From assembly GCA_027531255.1 (NCBI GenBank), contig JAPZRU010000017.1:168190-232189 (forward strand): a DNA stretch of 64,000 nucleotides. Reading direction: 5' to 3'. Both the position numbers and the translations under genes were made by a program. This document shows positions 56,260 through 64,000 of the stretch, one piece after another. Below the pieces are notes generated by a model. The model had not been told where the DNA came from and did not search any database. It saw only the letters and a list, made by a program, of their open reading frames with translations. The stretch's first letter is position 1. Each line of letters starts with the position of its first letter. Origin of the DNA: Steroidobacteraceae bacterium (GTDB taxonomy: Bacteria; Pseudomonadota; Gammaproteobacteria; Steroidobacterales; Steroidobacteraceae).

Positions 56260-57975
56260 ATGGGTCAGGTCGCAGGGTCCCAACGTCGCGCGCCGCGCGC
56301 CGTCCTCAAGTTCGGCAGTTCGGTACTGCGCTCGCCGGCCGACCTCCCCTGGGCGGTGCAGGAGATCTACGCGCACGTGCGCCGCGGCGAGCGGGTCGTC
56401 GCGGTGGTGTCGGCGTTCGCGGGCCGCACGGACGCGCTCTACGCCGCGGCGCGCGAGCACGGCGACTGCGAGCGGGCGACCGCGGCGCTCGTCGCCGGCG
56501 GCGAACTCGAGTCAACCGCGCTGCTGACGCTGGCACTGGAGCGCGCCGGCGTGCCGGCGCGGCTGCTCGAAGCGCGCGCGGTGAGTCTGGCCACGCGCGG
56601 CCCGGTGCTCGACGCCGAGCCGGCCGGCGTCGACGTCGCTCCGTTCGAGGCGGCGCTCCGCGCCGGCCGGGTGGTCGTGTTCCCCGGCTTCTGCGGCGTG
56701 GGCGAGGACGGCGCGACGACGCTGCTCGGCCGCGGCGGCTCGGACCTGACCGCGCTGTTCCTCGCCGAGCACCTCGACGCACGCTGCGTGCTCGTCAAGG
56801 ACGTGGACGGCCTCTACGAGCGCGATCCCGCGCTGCCGGGGCCGCGTCCCCGGCGCTACGCGCGCGCGACGTGGGAGGAAGCGCTGCGCGTCGGTGGCAA
56901 GGTGGTGCAGCCGAAGACGCTGCACACCGCGCGACTGGCCGGCCGCGCGCTCGAGATCCGCGCGATCGGCGCGAGCGGCTACACGCGCGTGGGAGGCGAA
57001 CTCTCGTGTCTCGAGCCGGCCGCGGCGCCACGCCGGCTCCGCGTCGCGCTGCTCGGCCTCGGCACGGTCGGCGGCGGCGTGTACGAGCGTCTCCTCGGGC
57101 GGCCCGACCTGTTCGAGGTGGTCGGCGCCGTGGTCCGGGATCCCGCGCGACACGCGGCCCGCGGCATGCCGGCCGCGCTGCTCGCCACCGGCGTCTGGTC
57201 CGCGCTCGCCCGGGAACCGGACGTCGTCGTCGAGGCGCTCGGGGGCGTGGACCCGGCGGCGGAATGGCTACAGGCCGCGCTGCTCGCCGGCTGCCGCGTG
57301 GTCACCGCCAACAAGGCGGCGCTGGCCGCCCACTACGACACCTTCGCGCCGTTCCTGCAGGGTGCGGCGCCGCGGCTGCGTGCATCGGCTGCGGTCGGCG
57401 GTGCGGTGCCGATGCTCGAGACGCTCGCACGCCTCGCCGGCGAAACGCGGGTCGTCGGCCTGCGCGGCGTCGTGAACGGCACCTGCAACTACGTGCTCGA
57501 CCGCCTGGCTGCCGGCGTCGCGCTGGACGCCGCGGTGCGCGAGGCGCAGTCGGCCGGCTACGCCGAACCCGATCCCGGCTTCGACCTCTCGGGTCGCGAC
57601 GCCGCACACAAGCTGTCGCTGCTGGTGCGCGCGCTGGACAGGACGGCGGCGTCGTTCGCGGTCGCGGGCATCGATGCCGACACGCCCGCCCGCGAAGCCG
57701 CGGCCCGCGCCGCCGGCCGGCGCCTCAAGCTGGTCGCGACCTGGGACGAGCGCGGTGCACGCGTCGCGCTCGAGGCCCTGGCCGCCGACGACTGGCTGGC
57801 CGGCGCGACGGCGGAGGAAAACCGGCTGGAACTCCAGGGCGCCGATGGGCGCGTGGAGCGCGTGCACGGCCGCGGTGCGGGACGCGCGCCGACCGCGACC
57901 GCGGTGATCGCCGACCTGCTGGACTTCGCCGCCGACGGCGAGCGCGCCGCAGCCGCCGCCAGCGCGGCGGCCTGA
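56260..57975 (+). CDS. Fused aspartokinase-homoserine dehydrogenase without ACT domains
   Basis: A 571-residue bifunctional enzyme for the aspartate pathway to homoserine, threonine and methionine. Kinase domain about 12-255: VLKFGSSVL, FPGFCGV, GRGGSDLTALF (about 157-167), VKDVDGLYERDP, GGKVVQPKTLH. Dehydrogenase domain from about 262: ALLGLGTVGGGVYERL, VVTANKAALAAHYD, VNGTCNYVLDRL and GYAEPDPGFDLSGRDAAHKLSLL. E. coli ThrA is about 820 residues with two ACT regulatory domains between the halves; they are absent here and the kinase's helical insert is shortened. ATG 56260 follows CGGAG. Feedback control by threonine is therefore not expected at protein level. Confidence 0.9.
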   Translation: MGQVAGSQRRAPRAVLKFGSSVLRSPADLPWAVQEIYAHVRRGERVVAVVSAFAGRTDALYAAAREHGDCERATAALVAGGELESTALLTLALERAGVPARLLEARAVSLATRGPVLDAEPAGVDVAPFEAALRAGRVVVFPGFCGVGEDGATTLLGRGGSDLTALFLAEHLDARCVLVKDVDGLYERDPALPGPRPRRYARATWEEALRVGGKVVQPKTLHTARLAGRALEIRAIGASGYTRVGGELSCLEPAAAPRRLRVALLGLGTVGGGVYERLLGRPDLFEVVGAVVRDPARHAARGMPAALLATGVWSALAREPDVVVEALGGVDPAAEWLQAALLAGCRVVTANKAALAAHYDTFAPFLQGAAPRLRASAAVGGAVPMLETLARLAGETRVVGLRGVVNGTCNYVLDRLAAGVALDAAVREAQSAGYAEPDPGFDLSGRDAAHKLSLLVRALDRTAASFAVAGIDADTPAREAAARAAGRRLKLVATWDERGARVALEALAADDWLAGATAEENRLELQGADGRVERVHGRGAGRAPTATAVIADLLDFAADGERAAAAASAAA

Positions 57976-58031
57976 GACGAGCGCGGCGGCTCGAGCCGAC
58001 CGCGTCGACCAGAAGCGGGGGCGCTACGCTC

Positions 58032-59114
58032 TCAGCCGACCCCGAGCCGCTTCTGCATCACCGGGCTGGTCGTCGTGTACTGCAGGAACTGCTTCTTCTC
58101 GGGGTAGAGCCAGGCCTGTACGCCGAACGCGGCGAGCGCGGCCTCGTGGAAGCCCGACAGGATCAGCTTCTTCTTGCCGGGGTAGGTGTTCACGTCGCCG
58201 ACCGCGAAGATGCCGGGCTCGCTGGTCTGGAACTTCTCGGTATCCACCACGAGCGCCTTCTTCTCGAGCGCGAGGCCCCACTCGGCGATCGGCCCGAGCT
58301 TCGGGTGCAGGCCGAAGAACGCGAGCAACTGGTTGCAGCTCACGCGGTGCAGCGTGCCGTCGTTGCACTTCACGACGGCACCGGCCAGCCGACCGTCGGC
58401 GGCCTCGACGCCCTGCACGACCCCCTCGCGGAACGCGATGCGACCCGCCGCGGCGAGTTCCTTCATGCGCGCCACCGAAGCCGGCGCCGCGCGGAACTCC
58501 GCGCGCCGGTGCACGAGCGTCACGCTCGCCGCCTTGCCCGCGAAGTCGAGCGTCCAGTCGAGCGCGGAGTCGCCGCCGCCGAGGATCAGCAGGTCCTTGT
58601 CGTGGAAATCCTCCGCGCGCTTCACGCGGTAGTGCACGCAGGCGCCCTCGAGCGGCTCGACGCCGTCCACCACCAGCCGGCGCGGCTGGAACGAGCCGAC
58701 GCCGCCCGCGATGATGACCGCGCCCGTGTCGAAGACGGTGCCGGCCGAGGTCTCGACGCGGAAGCGGCGGCCGTCGGCCTGGCGCTGCACGCCGACCACT
58801 TCCTCGCCGAGGTGGAACTCCGCGCCGAACGGCGTGATCTGCTGCAGCAGGCGATCGACGAGTTCCTGCGCGCCGCAGACCGGCAGCGCCGGGATGTCGT
58901 AGATCGGCTTGTCGGGGTAGAGCTCCGTGCACTGCCCACCCGGCGCCTTCAGCGAATCGACGAGGTGCGCCTTGATCCCGAGCAGGCCGAGTTCGAAGAC
59001 CTGGAACAGGCCGCACGGACCCGCGCCGACGATGACGACCTCGGTGACCACGGGATCGGCTCCCGGGGAGGCGCCGGCGCCCGGGGCACCGGCCGTGGAT
59101 GCGGAATCGCTCAA
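58032..59114 (-). CDS. Ferredoxin/flavodoxin-NADP+ reductase, thioredoxin-reductase-like type
   Basis: A 360-residue flavoprotein. FAD motif [44 protein letters not shown] motif [17 protein letters not shown], and [29 protein letters not shown]. The TrxB redox CxxC is absent, which identifies the ferredoxin-NADP reductase branch (YumC type). A 22-residue Ala/Gly/Ser-rich N-terminus precedes the fold. Convergent with the aspartokinase fusion and divergent from xdhC. Confidence 0.93.
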   Translation of the reverse strand: MSDSASTAGAPGAGASPGADPVVTEVVIVGAGPCGLFQVFELGLLGIKAHLVDSLKAPGGQCTELYPDKPIYDIPALPVCGAQELVDRLLQQITPFGAEFHLGEEVVGVQRQADGRRFRVETSAGTVFDTGAVIIAGGVGSFQPRRLVVDGVEPLEGACVHYRVKRAEDFHDKDLLILGGGDSALDWTLDFAGKAASVTLVHRRAEFRAAPASVARMKELAAAGRIAFREGVVQGVEAADGRLAGAVVKCNDGTLHRVSCNQLLAFFGLHPKLGPIAEWGLALEKKALVVDTEKFQTSEPGIFAVGDVNTYPGKKKLILSGFHEAALAAFGVQAWLYPEKKQFLQYTTTSPVMQKRLGVG

Positions 59115-59240
59115 GACCTACCTCGCTTCTTGCCGGGGCCGCTGCGAAGGTGCGAATTGTACACGGGGGCTGCGCGCGTCGGCCGGCCGCTCCGGGCCCG
59201 CGGCACGGCAGCGCCGCACGCGGGTGCTAGCATTCCACCC

Positions 59241-60407
59241 ATGATCGAGACAGCCGCGCCCCGCCCCGCCTTCCGGCTCGACACCAACCTCGAACTGCTG
59301 CTGGAACGCGCCCGCGTGCGCGACGCGCTACCGATGGCGGGACGCGTGCTGGCGACCATCGTCGCGACGGCCGGCTCCACGTATCGGAAGGCCGGTGCGC
59401 GGATGCTGATCGAGGCTGACGGCGAGTGGTACGGCCTGCTGAGCGGCGGCTGCTTCGAGAGCGACCTCCGCGAACACGCCGCCAGTGTCCGGGACGGGGG
59501 TCCGCCTCGCATCGTGGAGTACGACATGCGCGGCGACGACGACCTCGTGTTCGGCCTCGGGGCCGGCTGCGAGGGCGCCATGCGCATCCTGCTGGAGTCC
59601 GCGGGCCCCGGTTCGCCGGCCGCGGCCGCACTGGAGCACGTCGCGGCCGCCTCCGCGGCCGGCCGCGCGACGGCGGTCGGCATCGTGCACGAGGGCCCGG
59701 CCACACTGCTCGGCACGCGCGCCTGGCCGGGTGCGCCGGCCACGGACCCGGCGCTCGCCGCCGCCTGCGAGGACGCGCTCGCGCTCGGCGCTTCGCGCAG
59801 CCTGCGCTGGAACGACGAGACGACGCCGACCGAGGCCTGGGTCCAATACCTCGCGCCGCCCCCGACGCTGCTGGTCTGCGGCGCCGGCCCGGACGCAGTG
59901 CCGGTCGTGCGGCAGGCCCGCGCGCTCGGGTGGCCGGTGACGGTCGTCGATCACCGGCCGGCTTACGCCCGGGAGGACCGCATCCCGGGCGCCACGGTGC
60001 TGCGCGTCGATCCGGCCGAACTGGCCCGCACGCTGCCGCTGCCGGCGTTCGCCGCGGCCGTCGTGATGAGCCACCACCTGCCTTCCGACGCGGCCTACCT
60101 CCGCGCACTTGCGGCGACCGCGACGCCCGGCTACGTCGGGCTGCTGGGACCGCGCCCCCGACGCGAACGCCTGCTGAGCGAACTCGGGACGCTCGCGAGC
60201 GGCCTCGAGGGACGCCTGCGCGGACCGGTCGGGCTCGATCTCGGTGCCGCCACCCCGGAGGCGATCGCGCTCGCGATCGCCGCCGAACTGCACGCCTGGG
60301 TGGCAGGCCGCCCGGGCGGACCGTGCACGCCACTCGTCCACCCCGGTACCGTGGCCGACGGCGCGGCGGACGCGCGCGAAGCGGGTGCCTTCGCGCCGGC
60401 CCGCTGA
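59241..60407 (+). CDS. XdhC/CoxI-family protein
   Basis: A 388-residue protein. N-terminal XdhC/CoxI domain: ATIVATAGSTYRKAGARMLI, LLSGGCFESDL, EYDMRGDDDLVFGLGAGCEGAM; C-terminal Rossmann domain: LLVCGAGPDAVPVVRQARALGW, VVDHRPAYA, VVMSHHLPSDAAYLRAL and GYVGLLGPRPRRERL. XdhC proteins sulfurate or deliver the molybdenum cofactor to xanthine dehydrogenase-type enzymes. No such enzyme is encoded in the window, so its client lies elsewhere or it has another role. ATG 59241. Confidence 0.92.
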   Translation: MIETAAPRPAFRLDTNLELLLERARVRDALPMAGRVLATIVATAGSTYRKAGARMLIEADGEWYGLLSGGCFESDLREHAASVRDGGPPRIVEYDMRGDDDLVFGLGAGCEGAMRILLESAGPGSPAAAALEHVAAASAAGRATAVGIVHEGPATLLGTRAWPGAPATDPALAAACEDALALGASRSLRWNDETTPTEAWVQYLAPPPTLLVCGAGPDAVPVVRQARALGWPVTVVDHRPAYAREDRIPGATVLRVDPAELARTLPLPAFAAAVVMSHHLPSDAAYLRALAATATPGYVGLLGPRPRRERLLSELGTLASGLEGRLRGPVGLDLGAATPEAIALAIAAELHAWVAGRPGGPCTPLVHPGTVADGAADAREAGAFAPAR

Positions 60408-60426
60408 GCGGCCCTCAGCCTCCTCC

Positions 60427-60984
60427 GTGAACCTCTACCAGAGGATCCGCGACCACTCGCGCGCGGAGCACCTGCCGGACGGCACGACGGTCTACCTGCG
60501 CCCGCTCCGGGACTCGGATCTCGAGCACGCCAACGAGTTCTTCGCCGCGCTGTCGGAACGCACACGGTACCTGCGCTTCATGGCGCCGATGCCGCAGCTC
60601 ACGAAGGAGACGCTGGGCGACCTGATCCGCGCGATGTACGAGTCGCGGTCCGCGGTCGTGGTCGCGACGTTCGAGCACGCGGACCGCCGCGAGGAACTGA
60701 TCGGCGGCGGCCGCATCGTGCCGGCCGGCCGCAGGGGCACCTGCGAGTTCGCGTTGACGATCGTCGACCGGTGGCAGGGCCGCGGGGTCGGCGGCGTGCT
60801 GATGCGCGAGGTGATCAGGCGCGCACGGCTGCTCGGCTACCGTCGCATCGAGGGCTACGTGCTCAACGTCAACGCGGGGATGCTGGCGGTGGCGCAGCAC
60901 GCCCGGATGAATCTGCGCGTCGACCCCGACGACCCCGGGGTCATCACGGTGTATCGCGCGCTCTACCCGTTCGTGCGCGGTTGA
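60427..60984 (+). CDS. GNAT acetyltransferase (Pat-like C-terminal domain type)
   Basis: A 185-residue acetyltransferase: DGTTVYLRPLRDSDLEHANEFFAALSERTRYLRF, CEFALTIVDRWQGRGVGGVLMREVIRRARLLGYRRIEGYVL (acetyl-CoA loop QGRGVG) and NAGMLAVAQHARMNLRVDPDDP. The RPLRDSDLE..SERTRYLRF start is that of GNAT domains found fused to acyl-CoA-synthetase-like protein acetyltransferases, here stand-alone. GTG start 60427; stop abuts the MATE gene ATG. Confidence 0.88.
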   Translation: MNLYQRIRDHSRAEHLPDGTTVYLRPLRDSDLEHANEFFAALSERTRYLRFMAPMPQLTKETLGDLIRAMYESRSAVVVATFEHADRREELIGGGRIVPAGRRGTCEFALTIVDRWQGRGVGGVLMREVIRRARLLGYRRIEGYVLNVNAGMLAVAQHARMNLRVDPDDPGVITVYRALYPFVRG

Positions 60985-62444
60985 TGGGCGCACCCGCCTC
61001 GCCCCACTCGGCGCCCGGCGCGTCGACACCCGCCGCGTCCGTCGCCGCCAACCTGCCGGCCCGCCGCTACGACGCGCGGGGCCGTGCCCACGTCGATTAC
61101 CGCGCCGTATTGCTGCTCGCCGGTCCGCTGATCGCGAACAGTGCGGTGCAGGCCATCATGAACCTGACGGACACGTGGTTCGTGGGGCGCGTCTCCACGA
61201 CCGCGACCGCCGCGGTCGGTGCCGTGTACTGGCCGATCCTCTGCGTGCTGATCTTCCTCGGCGGCGTCGCCATGGCCGTGCAGACGCTGGCCGCGCACGC
61301 GCACGGCGCGGGGCGCTACCGGCGTGCGGCACAGGCGACGTGGGCCGGGATCTACGCCTCGCTGCTGACCATTCCCCTGTTCGCGCTCGCCGCCTACGGC
61401 GGCGGGCCGCTGCTCGCGATCGCCGGTCTCGATCCCGAAGTGCAGCGGCTCGCGCTCGAATACTGGTGGCCGCGGCTGCTGGCGGGCGGCCCGGTCGGCC
61501 TCCTGGTCTGGGCACTGACCTCGTTCTTCAACGGCATCGGCCGCGCGCGCGTGACGCTGCTCGTCACCGGCGTGATGGCCGTATCCAACGTGTTCTTCAA
61601 CGAGTGGTTCATGTTCGGCCTCGGGCTCGGCGTGGCCGGCGCCGCGTGGGGCACGGTCGCGGCGAACGCGCTCGGCCTCGTCGTCGCCGGCGCGTTCTTC
61701 CTCGGCCCGCGCGTACGGCAGCGCTACCGTCCCGAACTCGGCTGGCGGCACCCGCAGCTCGCGCGCCAGTTCAGGCTCGGCCTCCCGATGGGCCTGACCG
61801 CGACCGCGGACATGCTGGGCCTCGCGCTGTTCCAACTGATGCTGACCGCGTCCGGCACCGTCGCCGGCGCGACCTCGCAGATCGTGGTGATGGTGACCTC
61901 GATCGCGTACATGCCCGGCGTCGGCATCGCGATGGCGGGTACCACGCTGGTCGGCCAGGCGATCGGCGCCGGCGACCGCGACTGGGCGGCGCGGCTCGGG
62001 AACCGCGTGATCCTGCTGGCGGTCGGCTTCATGAGCGTGCTGGGGTTCGCGTTCGCGATCGCGGGCCCCTGGCTGATGCCGCTGTTCGTCAACGCGGCCG
62101 ACCCGAACGCCGAGGCGGCGGTGGCGCTCGGCGTCGTGCTGCTGTGGATCGCGGCGACCTACCAGGCCTTCGACGGGCTGCAGCTCGGCTGCAGCTTCTG
62201 CCTGCGCGGCGCGGGCGACGTGCGCGTGCCGGCGGTGCTCGTCGCCACGCTCGCGTGGCTCGGCTGGGTGCCGGCGACGCACATGCTCACGTTCGCGCCC
62301 GGCGAGGGCTGGGTCGACTTCCTGCCGCAGTTCGGCTACGGCGCGGTCGGCGGCTGGATCGCCGCGGTGGTCTACGTGATCGCGCTCGGCGCAGCGCTCG
62401 GCTGGCGCTGGCGCTCGGGCGCCTGGCGCCGCCTGCGCGTCTGA
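60984..62444 (+). CDS. MATE-family multidrug/metabolite exporter
   Basis: A 486-residue, 12-helix cation-coupled exporter. LAGPLIANSAVQAIMNLTDTWFVGRV in helix 1, GIGRARVTLLVTGVMAVSNVFFNEWFMFGLGLGVAGAAWGTVAAN and a second-half repeat GVGIAMAGTTLVGQAIGAGDRDWAARLGNR show the MATE two-fold repeat. The ATG at 60984 overlaps the GNAT stop by one base (TGATG). A large palindromic repeat begins directly after the stop codon. Confidence 0.93.
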   Translation: MGAPASPHSAPGASTPAASVAANLPARRYDARGRAHVDYRAVLLLAGPLIANSAVQAIMNLTDTWFVGRVSTTATAAVGAVYWPILCVLIFLGGVAMAVQTLAAHAHGAGRYRRAAQATWAGIYASLLTIPLFALAAYGGGPLLAIAGLDPEVQRLALEYWWPRLLAGGPVGLLVWALTSFFNGIGRARVTLLVTGVMAVSNVFFNEWFMFGLGLGVAGAAWGTVAANALGLVVAGAFFLGPRVRQRYRPELGWRHPQLARQFRLGLPMGLTATADMLGLALFQLMLTASGTVAGATSQIVVMVTSIAYMPGVGIAMAGTTLVGQAIGAGDRDWAARLGNRVILLAVGFMSVLGFAFAIAGPWLMPLFVNAADPNAEAAVALGVVLLWIAATYQAFDGLQLGCSFCLRGAGDVRVPAVLVATLAWLGWVPATHMLTFAPGEGWVDFLPQFGYGAVGGWIAAVVYVIALGAALGWRWRSGAWRRLRV

Positions 62445-62451
62445 AATGGGT

Positions 62452-62500
62452 GAAATGGGGACATTCCCCATTTCCTGGAAATGGGGAATGTCCCCATTTC
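62452..62500. repeat. REP-like hairpin of the GGGGACATTCCCC type
   Basis: Two 21-base arms, 62453-62473 and 62479-62499, are exact reverse complements around a five-base loop (CCTGG), with one further G-C pair outside. Each arm is itself nearly palindromic around GGGGACATTCCCC. A partial extra copy (GAAATGGGT) precedes it. It sits 8 bases after the MATE stop and can terminate transcription. Different family from the hairpin at 19983. Confidence 0.75.
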
Positions 62501-62502
62501 CC

Positions 62503-62882
62503 GGGTTGGCAATCGCCGGCCCGCGTCGTGCGCCACGATGCCGGGCACGGCGCCGCCGCATTCCCGGCCCGCGGGCCATGCCCCGTTCGCGGCGCGAGGA
62601 GTGTCGCGATGAGTGGAACCGAGCCGCGACCGCTGGAGATCCCGCCGGCCGTGCCGCCGAGCCCGGCGGAAGCACCCCCGGAATCTCCGCCGGCAGGACC
62701 GTCCGAGACCCAACCCGGCAGCCCGCCGGAACTGCCGGACGGCGCGCCCTCCGAGGCACCGCCGCTCGAACTGCCGCCCGCGGCAGTGCCCGCCGAGACG
62801 GCCCGAGGCGCCTCGCGAGCCCGACGGGCGGATCGCCCCGAGGGCACGCCCCGCGCCGGCCGCGCAACGGGGAGCGTGGCGG
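62503..62882 (+). other. Gap with a possible proline-rich small ORF
   Basis: No recognised gene. An ATG at 62609 follows GAGGAG at good spacing and opens a frame MSGTEPRPLEIPPAVPPS that is strongly proline/glutamate-rich to about 62810. The frame then runs antisense into the SUMF1-type gene up to 63214 and loses its character. It could be a short proline-rich protein or chance coding in GC-rich DNA; I do not call it a gene. Confidence 0.3.
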
Positions 62883-64000
62883 CTACAGGTCGCGGGCGAT
62901 CCGGAACCCGAGATCGGACTGCCGCAGGCCCTGCAGTTCGGCGTCGCGCGCCGCGCTGCGCGCACCGGCGGGGCGCGTCGCGAACGATCCGCCGCGGACG
63001 CCGCGCAGTTCGCAGCCGCCCGCCCACTCCCACGCGCGCCCGTCCTGCGGACGCTCCTGGTAGCTCGCGGTGTAGCAGTCCTGCAGCCACTCGCGCACGT
63101 TGCCGATCGCATCGTGCAGGTCGAACGCGTTCGCGGCGAAGCTGCCGACCTGCGCGGCGTACGTGCGCTGGTCGTTGCAGTTGGCGTTCGGCACGCCGAG
63201 GTCGAGCATCGTGACCGCGGAGGCGTCGTAGACGTTGGCATAGTCGCAGGCCACCGAGAGCGCGGTCTCCTCGTGGGAGTCCCGGTTGCCGAAGTAGCGC
63301 GGGCTCGTGGTACCGCCGCGCGCCGCGTACTCCCACTCGGTTTCCGACGGCAGCCGGTAGCGCTGGCCGGTCTGCTTCGACAGCCAGTCCACGTAGGCCT
63401 TGGCGTCGTCCCAGCTGACGCAGACGACCGGTTCGTCGTCGCCCTGCGGCGTCGCGAAGCCGGGGTTCTGCCAGTCCCGGTCGCGCAGGCGGATCCACGC
63501 GCCACCGCTGAGGATGCGGCAATCCGCCGGCGTGACGTACTGCGTCGCGATCACGAACTCGCGCCACTGCGCGACAGTCACCTCGTAGCGGCCGATCGCG
63601 TACGCCCGGTTCATCGTCACCGGCAGCGGCGGTGCCTCGCCGCGCGCGCGATCGACCTCGACCGCGTCGCCGGAGGTGCCGAGCACGAACGTGCCGGCCG
63701 GCACGACGACCATCTCGGGGCAGGTGGGGCAGTCGCGGAACGGGCTGACGGGCAGGGGCGGCGGGCCGGCGGGCGCCGCCGCGCCGGCCGCGACACCGGG
63801 CGCCGCGGCGGGCACCGCCGGCGCTGGAGCGCCGGGCCTTGCCGCATCCGGTCGCGCGGCCCCGGGGCGAGGCGTCGCGGCCGCGGGGCGCGCGCCCCCC
63901 CGGGACTGCGCCGCAGGCGCCGCCTGCCGCGCCCCCCCGCCGGGCCACGCCCCCCACAGCCGCGCCAGCCACCCCCGCGCGAGCCAGCCGGGGGGGGCTC
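62883..64000 (-). CDS. SUMF1/formylglycine-generating-enzyme-fold protein, N-terminus outside window
   Basis: The frame is open from the window edge to TAG 62883 (about 372 codons seen). The N-terminal visible part has WLARGWLARLWGAWPGG followed by a long Ala/Pro linker; the SUMF1 fold starts at MVVVPAGTFVLGTSGD and contains IGRYEVTVAQWREFV, VSWDDAKAYVDWLSKQTGQ, YRLPSETEWEYAARGG, FDLHDAIGNVREWLQDCY and RGVRGGSFATRP...GFRIAR. The catalytic copper-binding cysteines of true formylglycine-generating enzymes, expected after RGGSF, are absent. Runs of C near 63895 and 63940 could hide a frameshift. A GTG at 63815 is an alternative internal start. Confidence 0.85.
   Translation of the reverse strand, partial: APPGWLARGWLARLWGAWPGGGARQAAPAAQSRGGARPAAATPRPGAARPDAARPGAPAPAVPAAAPGVAAGAAAPAGPPPLPVSPFRDCPTCPEMVVVPAGTFVLGTSGDAVEVDRARGEAPPLPVTMNRAYAIGRYEVTVAQWREFVIATQYVTPADCRILSGGAWIRLRDRDWQNPGFATPQGDDEPVVCVSWDDAKAYVDWLSKQTGQRYRLPSETEWEYAARGGTTSPRYFGNRDSHEETALSVACDYANVYDASAVTMLDLGVPNANCNDQRTYAAQVGSFAANAFDLHDAIGNVREWLQDCYTASYQERPQDGRAWEWAGGCELRGVRGGSFATRPAGARSAARDAELQGLRQSDLGFRIARDL

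Noticed and set aside
56079..59240. Very long plus-strand frame running into xdhC
   Set aside because: It is the out-of-frame shadow of the aspartokinase fusion and the antisense of the ferredoxin-NADP reductase; XdhC starts at 59241.
62609..63214. Proline-rich ORF downstream of the MATE gene
   Set aside because: Good ribosome site, but half of it is antisense to the SUMF1-fold gene and the composition changes there; left as a note only.

Overview
The window is a 64 kb stretch of a very GC-rich chromosome. Gene content points to a Gammaproteobacterium: a cbb3 oxidase locus with FixL/FixJ-like regulators, a short GTG-started acidic protein of the gammaproteobacterial DUF6763 type, YbiI- and DksA-like zinc-finger proteins, TrxC, CbpA/CbpM, a TonB receptor beside a Spinster-type MFS carrier, and two different REP-like intergenic hairpins. 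No rRNA, tRNA, CRISPR array, prophage or intact transposase gene was seen.

Layout. 1-6.5 kb (minus strand): proA (cut by the window start), proB, and a P2-type cation ATPase flanked by two UspE-like stress proteins, one of them truncated. 6.6-15.6 kb (plus): a complete cbb3 oxidase operon, ccoN-O-Q-P, a small membrane protein, ccoG-H-I-S and a TauE/SafE-like membrane protein. 15.7-20 kb: a DksA-like protein, an acidic DUF6763-like protein, a three-PAS FixL-like kinase without the expected haem histidine, a FixJ-like regulator and a lone receiver protein. 20-23.7 kb: cbpM/cbpA, trxC, a beta-CASP metallo-hydrolase and a winged-helix regulator. 24-34.9 kb: htpX, a voltage-gated cation channel with a CavMr-like filter, an FeS-type photolyase, a CPD photolyase, a fatty-acid desaturase, an FAD oxidoreductase, a DUF1365 protein, a cyclopropane-fatty-acid-synthase-like methyltransferase, lipocalin and ybiI. 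I read this as a light/photo-oxidative stress and membrane-lipid island. 34.9-40 kb: a glutaminase remnant, an FAD-linked oxidase, and a divergent Lrp / ornithine cyclodeaminase-arginase pair around a palindromic operator, then a DUF4242 pseudogene. 40-51.7 kb: a TonB receptor divergent from a dipeptide-type ABC system (substrate-binding protein, two permeases, two ATPases) that is interrupted by an MFS carrier, a VOC protein and an alpha/beta hydrolase lacking its nucleophile elbow. 51.7-64 kb: mixed housekeeping and accessory genes, including a GNAT, DUF4112, tesB, a MOSC protein, a BciB/HCAR-like reductase, an ACT-less aspartokinase-homoserine dehydrogenase fusion behind a candidate attenuator, a ferredoxin-NADP reductase, XdhC, a second GNAT, a MATE exporter and a SUMF1-fold protein that runs off the window end.

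The most unusual content: the predicted calcium-type channel translationally coupled to a photolyase inside a membrane-lipid/light island; the fused aspartokinase-homoserine dehydrogenase without regulatory domains; the FixL-like kinase with the haem ligand position changed; and four decayed or internally deleted genes (glutaminase, DUF4242, alpha/beta hydrolase, serine hydrolase) scattered among otherwise intact operons.
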